Origin: an uncultured Acidobacteriia bacterium
GTDB taxonomy: Bacteria; Acidobacteriota; Terriglobia; Bryobacterales; Bryobacteraceae
Length of the DNA stretch: 64,000 bases
Assembly (NCBI GenBank): GCA_903851195.1
Contig: CAINNJ010000004.1
Span: 186,001 to 250,000, forward strand
Direction of reading: 5' to 3'
The notes beneath the pieces are model-generated. The model ran no database searches, was not told the DNA's origin, and worked only from the letters and a program-made list of their open reading frames with translations. This document shows, piece after piece, positions 32,107 to 42,091 of this stretch (positions within the stretch are counted from its first letter, which is position 1; each line of letters starts with the position of its first letter). The position numbers and the translations under genes were made by a program.

Positions 32107-32889
32107 CTAATGATTGCCGATATTCGCGCCGCCGGCGGCCGCTTCATCGCCGCCGTGCAGTTTCCGGTGAAAGAGTTCCAGCGCGAAGGAGAGGCACAAC
32201 CGGGCCAGCACCGGGTCGTAACGCGGCCCTTCGTCGCGGAGGAAGGCGTGCTGTCCGTTGACTTCGAGCCACTGGAAATTGGCTTTCACTTCTTCGAGCC
32301 GCGCATGCAGGCGGACGCGCCCTTCGAGCGGAATGTGCGGGTCCTGCCTGCCCCAGATATGCAGCAGTTCGCCGCGGATATCCGCGGCTCGCGCGAGCGA
32401 ATCGTCGTTCATGCCCTTGCCCAGGCTGCCCTTGTGGATATCGGTCGCGTAGAAACAGGCCGTCGCGAGCACGTCGCCGTTCATGGCGGCGCGAAACGCG
32501 AGGTGACCGCCGATGCAGATTCCCATCACGCCAAGACGACCGGTGCATTCGGCGCGCGACTTCAGATAGTCCAGCCCCGCCCGCGCATCCGAGTCATAAG
32601 CCGAGATCTCTTTGGCGATCTTGTGCGCGTTGCCGGTATCCGCCCCGGCCTGATCGTAGGCGAGCACGGCGCCGGCCGGTTCCAGTTCGTGATAGATTTC
32701 CGGCGTCAGCACCACGTAGCCGTTCGCGGCCAGCATTGCCGCGGTGCGACGGATGGGCCCCGTGATCTGAAAAATCTCCGAAAAGAGCAGCAATCCGGCA
32801 TATTTGCCGCCGGCGGCGGGACGGCTCAGCAGACAGCGCATCGGCCCGGTGGGCGTGGCAACGGAGACTGTTTCTTCGACGATCGTCAT
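32107..32889 (-). CDS. Dienelactone hydrolase family protein
   Basis: 260 residues, alpha/beta-hydrolase of the DLH type. The nucleophile elbow GICIGGHLAF carries Cys as nucleophile (as in classic dienelactone hydrolase), with Asp in GRQDPHIP and His in NGQHAFLRDE completing the triad. FSEIFQITGPIRRTAAMLAA is the usual DLH N-terminal block containing the Glu that gates the Cys. It cleaves lactone or ester substrates in the cytoplasm; the true substrate is not deducible. It overlaps the upstream DUF2277 gene by 4 nt and precedes the NusG-like gene on the same strand. Confidence 0.88.
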   Translation of the reverse strand: MTIVEETVSVATPTGPMRCLLSRPAAGGKYAGLLLFSEIFQITGPIRRTAAMLAANGYVVLTPEIYHELEPAGAVLAYDQAGADTGNAHKIAKEISAYDSDARAGLDYLKSRAECTGRLGVMGICIGGHLAFRAAMNGDVLATACFYATDIHKGSLGKGMNDDSLARAADIRGELLHIWGRQDPHIPLEGRVRLHARLEEVKANFQWLEVNGQHAFLRDEGPRYDPVLARLCLSFALELFHRKLHGGDEAAAGGANIGNH

Positions 32890-33113
32890 AGAGTCTTTTC
32901 CTTCCGCAGACTTTCCTTGCGCAAATGCCGCAGCAGCCCTTCGGTGGACCGCGCGATTTCCTGCACCGCCGCATCGAAGGCGGCCTGATTGGCTTTCGAT
33001 GGCGCCCGGAACCCGCTCACTTTCCGGACGAACTGCAAAGCGGCGGCGGAAACTTCCTCCGGTGTGGCCGGAGGTTCTTCCGGCCGGCGAAGAACTTTGA
33101 TGCTGCGGCACAT
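32886..33113 (-). CDS. DUF2277 protein
   Basis: 75 residues: MCRSIKVLRRPEEPPATPEE, then VSAAALQFVRKVSGFRAPSK. Small, basic and predicted to be helical; the MCRSIK(x)L N-terminus and the VRKxSG(x)xxP block identify the DUF2277 family, of unknown function. The start is ATG 33113, and the 3' end overlaps the dienelactone hydrolase gene by 4 nt (operon). It is divergent from the hydrolase at 33140, with only 26 bp between the start codons. Confidence 0.82.
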   Translation of the reverse strand: MCRSIKVLRRPEEPPATPEEVSAAALQFVRKVSGFRAPSKANQAAFDAAVQEIARSTEGLLRHLRKESLRKEKTL

Positions 33114-33124
33114 AAAGCTTCACC

Positions 33125-33130
33125 TATTAT
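33125..33130 (+). promoter_or_regulatory. -10-like box (TATTAT) in a 26-bp divergent intergenic region
   Basis: TATTAT ends 9 nt before ATG 33140 (overlapping TATGCT ends 6 nt before it). On the minus strand CATAAT (33132-33127) overlaps the same bases and could serve the DUF2277 gene. This is a second candidate for a compact bidirectional promoter. Confidence 0.35.
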
Positions 33131-33139
33131 GCTATTGGC

Positions 33140-33724
33140 ATGCAAACGCCAAACACCAGCGGCCTGGTGCTGACTCACGGCGCCGGAGGGAACTCGCGCG
33201 CGTCGCTGCTGGTTGCCGTGGACGAGGCTTTCACGGCGGCGGGAATCACGGTGGTCCGCTACGATCTGCCGTTTCGGCAAAAGCGCCCTTTCGGCCCGCC
33301 CTCTCCGGCCGGGGCCGCAGCCGACCGCGCGGGTCTTCGGGAGGCGGTGACCAGAATGCGAAGTCTGGTCACCGGGCGGGTGTTCCTCGGCGGCCACTCC
33401 TACGGAGGCCGACAGGCGACCATGCTGGCGGCGGAAGAACCGGGGCTTGTGGATGCCCTTCTGCTGCTCTCTTACCCGCTGCATCCGCCCGGGAAGCCGT
33501 CGCAAATGCGCACCGCGCACTTCCCCGCCCTGCACACGCCCGCCGTCTTCGTGCACGGCGCCAAAGACGATTTCGGCACGCCGGAAGAAATGACCGAAGC
33601 GCTGCTGCTCATTCCGGCGCCGGTCCGGCTGATTCTGCTCGAAGGGGCCGGACACGACCTCGGCAAAGGCAAAAAGGACGTCACGCAGGCTGCGCTTCAG
33701 AGCGGCGTTTTTGCCTGCCAATAA
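33140..33724 (+). CDS. Alpha/beta hydrolase (Tex30/KANL3-like)
   Basis: 194 residues. It starts with the LVLTHGAGGNSRA loop typical of Tex30/KANL3-like hydrolases. The nucleophile motif is LGGHSYGGRQA (Ser), a candidate acid lies in GAKDDFGTPEE, and His is in LEGAGHDL. It is a cytosolic hydrolase of unknown substrate. The 3' end overlaps the convergent NRPS gene by 44 nt. Confidence 0.85.
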   Translation: MQTPNTSGLVLTHGAGGNSRASLLVAVDEAFTAAGITVVRYDLPFRQKRPFGPPSPAGAAADRAGLREAVTRMRSLVTGRVFLGGHSYGGRQATMLAAEEPGLVDALLLLSYPLHPPGKPSQMRTAHFPALHTPAVFVHGAKDDFGTPEEMTEALLLIPAPVRLILLEGAGHDLGKGKKDVTQAALQSGVFACQ

Positions 33725-36305
33725 CGGCTTCGTGCCGGGCGAAGTTGCGGACGAGTTCCGCCGCCAGAGTCCGGACGTGCGGAGACTGCAGCAAGGAGTA
33801 GTGGTCGCCCGGCACCTCCCGCACGGAGACTCCGGCTAAGGCGTGATCCAGCCAGCCGCGGTCCGGCGTGCTGTTCCACGCCAGCGAGCCGTTCCTGGCC
33901 GTAAACAGCTCGATCAAGACTTCGCAGGGCTTCATGCCGCCGGCCATGTAAGCGAATCCCGCCTGCATTTCCGCCCGTTTCCGGAGGTTCAGGCGGTCCA
34001 CTTCGACGTTTCCTTCGCGTTTATTGCGGAAAAGGCCGCGCAGCCAGACGAGTTTTTCCTGAACGAAGGCGCGGCGTTCGTCGTCCCCCATGCTGCCCAG
34101 ATTCCTGGCCACGGACACGATGCGCCGGGGCCAGTTTCGCGGCGGCAGCTTCGCATAGGTATCCAGCAGGATGAGCTTTTCCACCTCTTCGCCGGACTCG
34201 CGCAGCCGCGCGGCCATTTCCATCGCCACCAGCCCGCCCAGCGAGTAGCCGCCGAGCAGGTAGGGGCCGTGAGGCTGCACTTCGCGCACCGCTCTCAGGA
34301 ACTCCGCCGCCGCGCCGGGGACCGTGAAAGGATCTCTCACTTCCAGGGGCAGGCCCAGGGATTCCAGACCGTAGACGGGCCGTCCCAGCCGCATTTCCGC
34401 AACCAGGTCGCGGAACCAGTGCACGCCTCCGCCCGCGCCGGCCACCAGAAACAGGGGCGATTGCCGGGTACCGGGCGCCAGCGGGACGACCGTGGGCGGC
34501 AGAGACAGGCCGCCTTTTCCGTGAACTAACTGCAGGGCGTAGCGGCAGGTCGGGTTCTGCAGGAACACGCCCACGGGAATGGCGACGCCCGTGGCAGCCT
34601 CCACGTTCCGCAGCAGCACCGACGGACTGATGGAGTCGCCTCCGCAATCGAAGAAGTTGTCCTCGTCGTCGACCTCGGCGACACCGGTCGCCTCGCGCCA
34701 GAGGGCGCGCGTCCGGCCCGCGGGGGAGTGCGGATCCTCCATGGCCGCGCCGCTTACCGGCGACGTGGAGGGCATGGGAAGGCGCGCCACATCGACCTTC
34801 CCGTGCGCATTGAACGGCAGGCTTTCGACCGTGACCAGCACGGCCGGGTGCATGTGGCGCGGCAGCGTCGCTTTCAGGCGTTCGCGCACGCGCTCCGTCA
34901 GATCATCGGCGGCACCGGCCGCGGCGAGAAAACCGATCAGCCGGGTGGGAAAGCCCGGACGCTCCTGCGGCGTTACCACGGCGTCTTCCACGCCGGGCTC
35001 CTGTTTCAGGACGAACTCGACCTCGGCCGGTTCGACGCGGAAACCCCGAATCTGCACCTGGCGGTCGACGCGGCCCAGAAACGCGATTTCTCCGTCCTTT
35101 CGCCAGCAGGCCCGGTCGCCGGTCCGGTAGAGCCGCGAAGCTTGTCCCGCGGAATGGGGAGCACAGGGATCCTGGATGAAGCGCTCATTGGTCAGTTCGG
35201 GCCGGTGCAGATAGCCTCGGCCCACGCCGTCTCCGCCGATGTAGAGTTCGCCCGGCACGCCCACGGGCACGGGCTCCAGATCTTCGTCCAGAATGCGGAC
35301 GAACGCGCGGGAAACGGCTTTGCCGATGGACGGCGGACGGGTTCCGCCCGGATCCGGCGCCGGTTCGCTCCAGGTCGAGATCACGGTGCATTCGGTCGGC
35401 CCGTAGGCGTTGACGAAGCGAAACGGCAAGACCTCGCGCGGACTGGTCTTCAGCTGGTCGCCGCCGGTCAGCAGCAGGCGCAGATCGGGCATCGCGGGAA
35501 AGCCCTGGTTCAGCCCGATTTCCGCCAGCGCCGTGGCAATCAGCGCAACTGTGATTCCCTGGTCGCGGAGCCAGCCAAACAGGGCCGGTGCGTTGCCCAG
35601 GTGCGGCGTTTCCGGGATGTGGACACTCGCGCCGCAGGCGAGAAACGGCCAGATTTCCACGATCGATGCGTCGAAGGAGGAACTGGCCAGAAAGGCCGAG
35701 CGATCGCGGGCCGACACTCCGAAGGCTTCCTGGTAGTGGTCGACGAGCGCGCCGACGCTGTGATGCTCCACCATGGCGCCTTTGGGGCGGCCAGTCGAGC
35801 CCGAGGTGTAGATCACGTACATCAGATCGTGCGGCTTCGCTGTATCCGGAGGGGCGGCAAGGGCTGTTGCGGGGCCGCCTGAAGTCTCCGGCTCATCGAT
35901 CAGAAGGACCGGCAAGGCATCTCCCATGACGCCGCGTTCGCGGCGCGTGGTGAGGATGGCCGCGGCGCCGCAGTCGCCCAGGATGTAATCGACGCGGGCG
36001 CGCGGATACAGGGGATCGACGGGCACGAAGGCGCAGCCCGCTTTCAGGACGGCGAGTTCGGCGACAATCAGGTCCGGCGATTGCCGCGCGACCACCGCGA
36101 CCAGCGAGCCGGGCTGAACGCCCTCCGCCCGCAGCCTGCCCGCGAGCGCCGCGGCTGCCGAATCCAGTTGACCGTAGGTCAGCCGCACGGCGCCATGCAC
36201 CACGGCTGTCGATTCCGGCGTCCGCCGGGCCTGGAGTTCGATCCGAGGGTGCACGCAGCCCGATGGCGGATGGGGGCTTTCAACGGAGGAAAGACGGCCG
36301 TTCAT
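33681..36305 (-). CDS. Single-module NRPS: adenylation, carrier and thioesterase domains
   Basis: 874 residues. The A domain (~15-510) has core motifs A3 YTSGSTGRPKG (from residue 166), A5 NAYGPTE, A7 YRTGD, A8 GRVDRQVQIRGFRVE and A10 NAHGKVD. The PCP domain has FFDCGGDSIS with Ser558 for the phosphopantetheine arm. The C-terminal thioesterase (~610-865) has Ser688 in GGYSLGG and a late His in GDHYS. There is no condensation domain. Asp is kept at the amino-binding position (SFDAS), which argues for an alpha-amino acid rather than an aryl-keto acid. My by-eye pocket reading is D-A-V-(I)-L-G-A-V-I-K and does not identify the residue. The A-T-TE layout is that of enzymes that self-dimerise or release one loaded acid. 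No tailoring genes or phosphopantetheinyl transferase adjoin it. Confidence 0.92.
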   Translation of the reverse strand: MNGRLSSVESPHPPSGCVHPRIELQARRTPESTAVVHGAVRLTYGQLDSAAAALAGRLRAEGVQPGSLVAVVARQSPDLIVAELAVLKAGCAFVPVDPLYPRARVDYILGDCGAAAILTTRRERGVMGDALPVLLIDEPETSGGPATALAAPPDTAKPHDLMYVIYTSGSTGRPKGAMVEHHSVGALVDHYQEAFGVSARDRSAFLASSSFDASIVEIWPFLACGASVHIPETPHLGNAPALFGWLRDQGITVALIATALAEIGLNQGFPAMPDLRLLLTGGDQLKTSPREVLPFRFVNAYGPTECTVISTWSEPAPDPGGTRPPSIGKAVSRAFVRILDEDLEPVPVGVPGELYIGGDGVGRGYLHRPELTNERFIQDPCAPHSAGQASRLYRTGDRACWRKDGEIAFLGRVDRQVQIRGFRVEPAEVEFVLKQEPGVEDAVVTPQERPGFPTRLIGFLAAAGAADDLTERVRERLKATLPRHMHPAVLVTVESLPFNAHGKVDVARLPMPSTSPVSGAAMEDPHSPAGRTRALWREATGVAEVDDEDNFFDCGGDSISPSVLLRNVEAATGVAIPVGVFLQNPTCRYALQLVHGKGGLSLPPTVVPLAPGTRQSPLFLVAGAGGGVHWFRDLVAEMRLGRPVYGLESLGLPLEVRDPFTVPGAAAEFLRAVREVQPHGPYLLGGYSLGGLVAMEMAARLRESGEEVEKLILLDTYAKLPPRNWPRRIVSVARNLGSMGDDERRAFVQEKLVWLRGLFRNKREGNVEVDRLNLRKRAEMQAGFAYMAGGMKPCEVLIELFTARNGSLAWNSTPDRGWLDHALAGVSVREVPGDHYSLLQSPHVRTLAAELVRNFARHEAVIGRQKRRSEAQPA

Positions 36306-36648
36306 GGCGATTCCCGCGATTTCCTCGTTTTACCGTGCGCCCGGAAATTTAAGTTACTCAACTTTCATACCGCATTCGTATAATAGTGCACCGGCAATGC
36401 AATCAGAAAGTTACTTCAATTACGCCAAACGGAGCGATTTTTCCGCGTTTCTCCGCAACGCGCTGTTTCACATTGAGAACCTTTCTCGTTTTCATCCGTG
36501 CCCCCCGGCTGAGGGCTACCTGTCAGGCGGCTCCGGCGGCAACGAGTTCTTTCGGTTTACCGCGGAATCCGGCACGGTTTCGGGTTCGCGGGACATTCCT
36601 GTGGGCACCCCGCGGGGAATGGCACGCCGAGTGCCCCGTCGGGCCGAA
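36306..36648. other. Divergent regulatory region between the NRPS and porin genes
   Basis: 343 bp. It contains a consensus TATAAT at 36379-36384 on the plus strand but no good -35 at 16-18 bp. A transcript from it would have a leader of about 255 nt before the porin ATG, unusually long for this window. No riboswitch family was recognised in the leader. Confidence 0.45.
36379..36384 (+). promoter_or_regulatory. Perfect TATAAT -10 box upstream of the porin gene
   Basis: TATAAT preceded by CG; the -35 region is poor. It would transcribe the porin, phosphate-binding-like protein and hybrid-kinase genes. Confidence 0.4.
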
Positions 36649-38004
36649 ATGAGCAGACGACGATTCAGGGCACCTCTCGCGGCGATTCTGACGGCTCTTG
36701 CCGCCGCGGCGGTTCCCGCAGGCGCGCAACCGCAGTCCACTTCACCCGGAGATCTGCTGCTGCGCCTCGACGCGCTGGAGAAGCGTCTCACGGAATCGGA
36801 AAGCGCGCTCAAGGCGCGAACCGCTCAACTGGAAAGCGCCCTTGCGCGGCTGGATTCGCTGGAATCGCGGCTGGGAACGGACACGCACCTGGCCAAAGCC
36901 GCGGCGCCGGAACCCGCGGCCGGGGACTTCACCGCATCTTCCGCTGTCACGTCCTCTCCCGCCCTGGCGTCGTCTCCCGCCCTCGCCGCTGCGCCCGCCC
37001 ATGACCACGACTCGTTTTCCATCGATGCAGGGCCCCGCCTCGCCATCCGCGGCTTCGGCAATGTGAATTTCGGCAAAGAGGCCTATTTCGCTTCGCCGAA
37101 CAGCTTCTCCTGGGGCCAGCTCGATCTTTACATCACCTCGCGGCTTTCCGATAAGACCAGCATATTGATGGAAACCATCTTCGAATCGGACCGGAACAAC
37201 GCGCCCGGCGTGGATATCGAGCGCATTCTGCTGCAGCAGCGTGTCAATAAATATCTGCGGCTGGAAGCGGGCCGCAACCATACGGCCATCGGTTACTACA
37301 ACATGGCGTTCCACCACGGCTCCTGGTTTCAGACCGCGACGGCGCGTCCGTTCCTGTTCTCTTTCGAGGATGAAGGCGGGTTGCTGCCCATTCACACGAT
37401 CGGCGTCCGGGCGTCCGGCGATCTTCCTTTTGAGAAGCTGGGTTTGCAGTATTCGGTCGAAGTAGGTAATGGCCGCAGTTACACCCCCGGCGCCGAGCCG
37501 GTTTTGAATCGTATCGACGCGGACTCGGGCAAAGCGGTCAACGTCGCTCTGACCGCGGCGCCGGGTCGCTTCCCCGGCCTGCACCTTGGCGTGTCCGTGT
37601 ATCACGATCAGCTAAAACTGAACCCTCTGGCCCCGCTGGAGCAAACCATCTACGCCGGCCATGCCGTTTACGACCGCGGCCGGGTGGAGTTTCTCAACGA
37701 GGCTGTGTGGATGCGCAACGCGGGGACGAACCGGGTTTCCTCCATCGCCGGCGGTTACACGCAGTTCGCGTTGCGGCTCGGCCTCTGGAGTCCCTACGCG
37801 CGGGGGGAATATCTGAACGCCCCCGGCTCCGATCCGATCGCCCGGCTGGTCCTCCCGGCAAACGGTGTGCGGAAGGAATTCAGCGGGGGGCTGCGCTATG
37901 ACTTCTCCCCGTACGCGGCTTTGAAATTTCAATATGGCCGTCTTTTTCAGGAAACTCTCGCGTCCCGGACGGTAAGTTCCGCTCAGCTGGCGTTTACTTT
38001 CTGA
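36649..38004 (+). CDS. Outer-membrane porin with N-terminal coiled coil
   Basis: 451 residues from ATG 36649 (MSRRRFRAPLAAILTALAAA, a signal peptide ending PAGA). In-frame starts further upstream would add a non-signal extension. Residues ~40-75 form a short coiled coil (LDALEKRLTESESALKARTA) as in trimeric porins. The rest alternates aromatic/polar beta strands, ends in a C-terminal Phe (LAFTF), and carries PGVDIERILLQQRVNKYLRL, as in phosphate-selective-type or DcaP-like porins. Together with the phosphate-binding-like protein directly downstream (TGATG overlap) it may take up an anion. The solute is unproven. Confidence 0.8.
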   Translation: MSRRRFRAPLAAILTALAAAAVPAGAQPQSTSPGDLLLRLDALEKRLTESESALKARTAQLESALARLDSLESRLGTDTHLAKAAAPEPAAGDFTASSAVTSSPALASSPALAAAPAHDHDSFSIDAGPRLAIRGFGNVNFGKEAYFASPNSFSWGQLDLYITSRLSDKTSILMETIFESDRNNAPGVDIERILLQQRVNKYLRLEAGRNHTAIGYYNMAFHHGSWFQTATARPFLFSFEDEGGLLPIHTIGVRASGDLPFEKLGLQYSVEVGNGRSYTPGAEPVLNRIDADSGKAVNVALTAAPGRFPGLHLGVSVYHDQLKLNPLAPLEQTIYAGHAVYDRGRVEFLNEAVWMRNAGTNRVSSIAGGYTQFALRLGLWSPYARGEYLNAPGSDPIARLVLPANGVRKEFSGGLRYDFSPYAALKFQYGRLFQETLASRTVSSAQLAFTF

Positions 38005-38519
38005 TGACCGCACCGACGAAATTCCTTTTAGGCCCGGTGATGGCCGTGCTGTTCGCAACGGGCTCGCAGCCTCCCGGCAGAGCCGCGGGGCCTGCCGAAA
38101 AGAGTGCGGGGCCGCCTCTCGCCGTGGTGGTTCACCTCAGTTCATCCGCCAGCAGTTTATCGGCGGCCGATCTTCGCAGAATGTTTTTGGGCGAGTTGCG
38201 CTTCTGGCCGGAGGGCAGCCCGGTGGTGGTGATCGAGCAGCCCGACGAGAGCGAGACACAACGCCGGATGTTGCGGATGCTGCTCCGGCTCACCCCTCTC
38301 GTGTATAACCGTCAACTGCTGCAAGTGCAGTTTCAGGGAAAACAGCCGCCCAACATCAAAGTTTTGAACTCGGATTCCACGGCTATCCACTTCGTGTGGA
38401 ACGTGCCGGGGGCGATTTCGATTGTGGAGGCGGCCGCCGCAACCGCCAGTTCGGCGCATGTGAAAATCCTGCGGATCGACGGCAAGCTGCCCGGCGAGAA
38501 GGGATACCTGCTCCAGTGA
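38004..38519 (+). CDS. PstS-like periplasmic substrate-binding domain protein
   Basis: 171 residues with a signal-like N-terminus ([20 protein letters not shown]). [20 protein letters not shown] then [20 protein letters not shown] is the usual start of small PstS-like phosphate-binding proteins. The C-terminus keeps [16 protein letters not shown]. Such short PBP-like proteins often feed signals to a membrane sensor instead of an ABC transporter. The next gene, a hybrid kinase, overlaps its stop codon, and no transporter genes are nearby. A sensory role is therefore inferred. Confidence 0.78.
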   Translation: MTAPTKFLLGPVMAVLFATGSQPPGRAAGPAEKSAGPPLAVVVHLSSSASSLSAADLRRMFLGELRFWPEGSPVVVIEQPDESETQRRMLRMLLRLTPLVYNRQLLQVQFQGKQPPNIKVLNSDSTAIHFVWNVPGAISIVEAAAATASSAHVKILRIDGKLPGEKGYLLQ

Positions 38520-41500
38520 CAGCGAGTCCAGCTGCAGTGAGTCAGGCCGGCAAGCGCGGACCGCACAGACTTCCCTGGCTGCTGATCGCGGGGGGAGTCG
38601 CCGTGGTCGCGGCCGGGATCTTCGTGACGCTGGAGTCCCGCGCCGGCGTGCAGCGTGTCCGCGAGTTCTACGAGGTGGATGTCCGCGGGATGCAAACCGC
38701 CGGTGAACTGGCCTTTCAGATTCAGGAGGGCCGCCGCACCGTCATCTACGCGCTGACCACGAACGATCCGAACCAGCAGCTTACCTACATCGATCAGGCC
38801 CGCGCCGCGGACGAGTCGGTCGCCACTCTCGGCAGCCGTCTCGCGGCTTCGCGGCTGGACGACGAATCGCGCAAGGCCCTGCGTTCTTTTACCGCCAGCT
38901 GGCGTTCGTACCAGCGGATTCGGGACGGCATCATCGCGTCCATTCTGATCGGAGACGGGGCCAGGGGGCTCGCCACCGATCTCGCGGAGGCCCATCCGGC
39001 CTTCGACCGGGTTCGGGAAGACCTCACCCGTCTGCGCACCGGACTCGACGTTTCGGCCGGCGATCGCCTCAGCTACGTCACGGCCACGCTGCGCCGCACC
39101 GCCATCGAGGTAGCCATCCTGCTGGTGGGGATGATCTTCTTTCTGCGCACCCTGAGCGCCAACGTGGAAAAGCGCCGCACACTCGACGCGCTGCAGAAGG
39201 TCAACGGCGAACTGGAGGACACGCAGCGCCATCTGCGCGACCGGGAACTGCGCCTGCGAACGCTGTTCGACAATGTCATCGACGCCATTATCACGATCAA
39301 TGAAAACGGCATTATCGAAAGCGCCAATCACGCCACGGAGGCGATTTTCGGCTACCGCATTCAGGAACTGACCGGCCACAACGTGAGCCTGCTGATGCCG
39401 GCGCCGTACCGGGAAGGCCACGACGGCTTTATCCGGGACTATCTTTCCACCGGCGTGCGGAAGGTGATCGGTATCGATCGCGAGGCCGTCGGGCTGCGAA
39501 AAGACGGCACCATGTTTCCGGTGGAATTGTCGGTCAGTGAAGTGGTGACGGACGGACGACGAACGTTCGTCGGCATTCTGCGCGATATTACGCAGCGGAA
39601 AGCCAGCGACGAAGCTCTGCGCCAAAGCCGGCGGCAGCTGATGGACCTTACGGCCAACCTTCCGGGCGCCGTGTTTCAGCTGCAGCGCACGTCCGAGACC
39701 GAACGGCGTTTCCTGTTCGTCAGCGAAGGCATTGAAAACCTGATCGGGCGGAAGCCCCGGGAAATTCTGGACAATGCGGCGCTGATGCGGGATCGCGTTC
39801 ACCCGGAGGATCTGCCGCGCATCGACCGGGAGATCCGGGATGCGCTGCGGCGCGTCCGGCCGTTTGGGTTCTCCTACCGGGTGATGGCGGCAGGGGCGGA
39901 CCAGTTTTCCGACAGCGGGGCTCCGGTCCGCTGGCTCTCGGCCACCGCCGTGCCGCAGCTGGAAGGCGACTCCCAGCCGATCTGGAACGGCGTGGTCACG
40001 GATGTCACGTCGGCCAAAGAATCCGAACGCAAACTGCAGGTTTACGCCAGCGAACTGGCGGAGGCCGTCACCCGCGCCGAAGGGGCGACGCGCGCCAAGA
40101 GCGAGTTCCTCGCCACGATGAGCCACGAGATCCGGACGCCGATGAACGGCGTGATCGGCATGACCGGACTGCTGCTCGAAACGCAGCTCTCGCCCGAACA
40201 GCGCGACTATGCCGAGACGATCCGCTCCTCAGGCGAGGCGCTGCTGGCCATCATCAACGACATTCTGGAATTCTCGAAGATCGAGGCGGGCAAGCTCGAT
40301 CTGGAAGACCGCGCCTTCGATCCCCGTTCAGTGGTTGAGGAAAGCCTGGAAGTGGTGGCTCCGGTGGCGCACCGGAAGCGGCTGGAACTGGTGGCGCCGA
40401 TGGAAGACACGGTTCCGGCGGTGCTGATCGGGGATTCCGCGCGTCTGCGCCAGGTGCTGCTGAATCTGCTGAGCAATGCGGTCAAGTTTACGGAATCCGG
40501 CGAGGTGGTGCTGTCGGTTTCGCGCGTGGGAGCGGGGGGTCCGCAAGCTTCGAAAGAGACGCCCGGAGCGCAGCCACCGGAGACGGGGGAACCCGTGGCC
40601 GCACCGTCCGGTGGCGACACGGTGAAGATTCGCTTCGAGGTTCGCGACACCGGTATCGGCATCAGCGAGGCGGCACAGACGAGGCTCTTCCAGAGCTTCA
40701 GCCAGGCGGACAGTTCCACGACCCGGCGTTTCGGGGGCACGGGCCTGGGCCTTGCGATCTGCAAGCGCCTGGTGGAACTGATGGGCGGCGAGATCGGACT
40801 GATCAGCAAGCCCGGCGCCGGCTCCTGCTTCTGGTTTGTCATCCCGTTCCGGCCGTCGGCGGAACTGATCTCCGTACCCGCTTCGGTGGAAAACCTGCGC
40901 AACCGCCGCGTACTCGCGGTGGACGATAACGGCACCAACCGCAGCGTGATCCGGCAGCAGCTCAGCAAGATCGGCATGCAGATTTCGACCTGTGCCAGCG
41001 GGCCCGAAGCGCTGGAGGAACTGAACCTTTCCGCGCGTCACGGCCGCCCTTACGAACTCGCCATTCTGGATCTTCATATGCCGGTGATGAGCGGCCTGAT
41101 GCTGGCGCGGGAGATTCGCGCCCGCGAGGCCATCCGCGAGACGCCGCTGATGATGCTCACGTCGGACCGGGACCGCGACGAAGCGATCGAGGCCCGGAAG
41201 CTCGAGGTCAAAATCTTCCTTGTGAAACCCGTCCGGCAGGCGAATCTGATTCGGGCGGTGGGTGAGATGTTCGGCGCGTCCCTGCCGGAGCGCCAGCCGG
41301 TCACGCCGGGCAGTCAGAAGAAACTCCAGGCGCGGATTCTGGTGGTGGAAGACAACCCTACCAATCAGAAGGTGATTGTGCTTCGTCTGGAAAAGCTGGG
41401 GTGCGTGGTGGCGGTCGCGCGCAATGGTCTGGAAGCCGTGCAGGCGGCGGCGGGCACGAAGTTCGACGCGATCCTGATGGATTGCCAGATGCCGGTGATG

Positions 41501-42091
41501 GACGGTTTCGAGGCCACGGCGAAGATCCGCGCGAGCGGGGCTGCCAGCGTGCCGATTATCGCCCTCACCGCCAACGCCATGGGCGGCGAACGAGAGCGGT
41601 GCCTCGAGGCGGGCATGGACGATTACCTTTCGAAGCCCGTCCGCACCGATGAGCTGATTCAGAAGCTGCAGCGCTGGATCTCCACCGGAGCCGGGCCGCA
41701 GCCGAGTTCCATCCGGAAATCGCTGGACCGGTTCATCGCCAGCATGGAAGAGGAAGGTATCGATTGGGAAGACATTTCTCCCCTGTTCACCTCTTTCCTC
41801 GATGTCAGCGAGAGCCTTATGCAACAGGTGGAAGCGGCGGTCAGGGACCGGGATTCCGCCCTGCTGGGCCGCGCCGCGCATACGCTCAAGGGAACCTTCT
41901 CCACTTTCGGCCTGGCGGCGCTCACCGCCTTCGCCTCGGAGATGGAAAAGGCCGCCGGCGCGAACTCCTGGGTGGGTGTCGAAGAGGCCATCGCGCTTGC
42001 CCAGCCGGCTTACGCGGAAGCGCGTGCGCTGGTGGCCCGGAGCGCCGCCCAGACCGCAGCCGGCAGAAGTCCGAATCAGGAAGGAATATAG
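38516..42091 (+). CDS. Hybrid sensor histidine kinase with two receivers and Hpt (BarA-type)
   Basis: 1191 residues from GTG 38516. TM1 is at ~20-40 ([20 protein letters not shown]), followed by a helical periplasmic sensor, TM2 at ~200, and a FixL-like PAS ([20 protein letters not shown]). A second PAS/PAC follows, then HisKA with phospho-acceptor His537 ([11 protein letters not shown]) and HATPase_c ([28 protein letters not shown]). REC1 has Asp852 ([10 protein letters not shown]), REC2 has Asp989 ([11 protein letters not shown]), and the Hpt domain has His1122 (AAHTLKG). All phosphorelay residues are present. The final response regulator is not encoded next to it, but two REC proteins lie downstream (44560, 47952). 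It is co-transcribed with the upstream binding protein (4-nt overlap). Confidence 0.93.
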   Translation: MTASPAAVSQAGKRGPHRLPWLLIAGGVAVVAAGIFVTLESRAGVQRVREFYEVDVRGMQTAGELAFQIQEGRRTVIYALTTNDPNQQLTYIDQARAADESVATLGSRLAASRLDDESRKALRSFTASWRSYQRIRDGIIASILIGDGARGLATDLAEAHPAFDRVREDLTRLRTGLDVSAGDRLSYVTATLRRTAIEVAILLVGMIFFLRTLSANVEKRRTLDALQKVNGELEDTQRHLRDRELRLRTLFDNVIDAIITINENGIIESANHATEAIFGYRIQELTGHNVSLLMPAPYREGHDGFIRDYLSTGVRKVIGIDREAVGLRKDGTMFPVELSVSEVVTDGRRTFVGILRDITQRKASDEALRQSRRQLMDLTANLPGAVFQLQRTSETERRFLFVSEGIENLIGRKPREILDNAALMRDRVHPEDLPRIDREIRDALRRVRPFGFSYRVMAAGADQFSDSGAPVRWLSATAVPQLEGDSQPIWNGVVTDVTSAKESERKLQVYASELAEAVTRAEGATRAKSEFLATMSHEIRTPMNGVIGMTGLLLETQLSPEQRDYAETIRSSGEALLAIINDILEFSKIEAGKLDLEDRAFDPRSVVEESLEVVAPVAHRKRLELVAPMEDTVPAVLIGDSARLRQVLLNLLSNAVKFTESGEVVLSVSRVGAGGPQASKETPGAQPPETGEPVAAPSGGDTVKIRFEVRDTGIGISEAAQTRLFQSFSQADSSTTRRFGGTGLGLAICKRLVELMGGEIGLISKPGAGSCFWFVIPFRPSAELISVPASVENLRNRRVLAVDDNGTNRSVIRQQLSKIGMQISTCASGPEALEELNLSARHGRPYELAILDLHMPVMSGLMLAREIRAREAIRETPLMMLTSDRDRDEAIEARKLEVKIFLVKPVRQANLIRAVGEMFGASLPERQPVTPGSQKKLQARILVVEDNPTNQKVIVLRLEKLGCVVAVARNGLEAVQAAAGTKFDAILMDCQMPVMDGFEATAKIRASGAASVPIIALTANAMGGERERCLEAGMDDYLSKPVRTDELIQKLQRWISTGAGPQPSSIRKSLDRFIASMEEEGIDWEDISPLFTSFLDVSESLMQQVEAAVRDRDSALLGRAAHTLKGTFSTFGLAALTAFASEMEKAAGANSWVGVEEAIALAQPAYAEARALVARSAAQTAAGRSPNQEGI

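Noticed and set aside
36391-36648. Riboswitch in the long porin leader
   Set aside because: No conserved core of cobalamin, TPP, SAM, glycine or molybdenum-type elements could be matched by eye.
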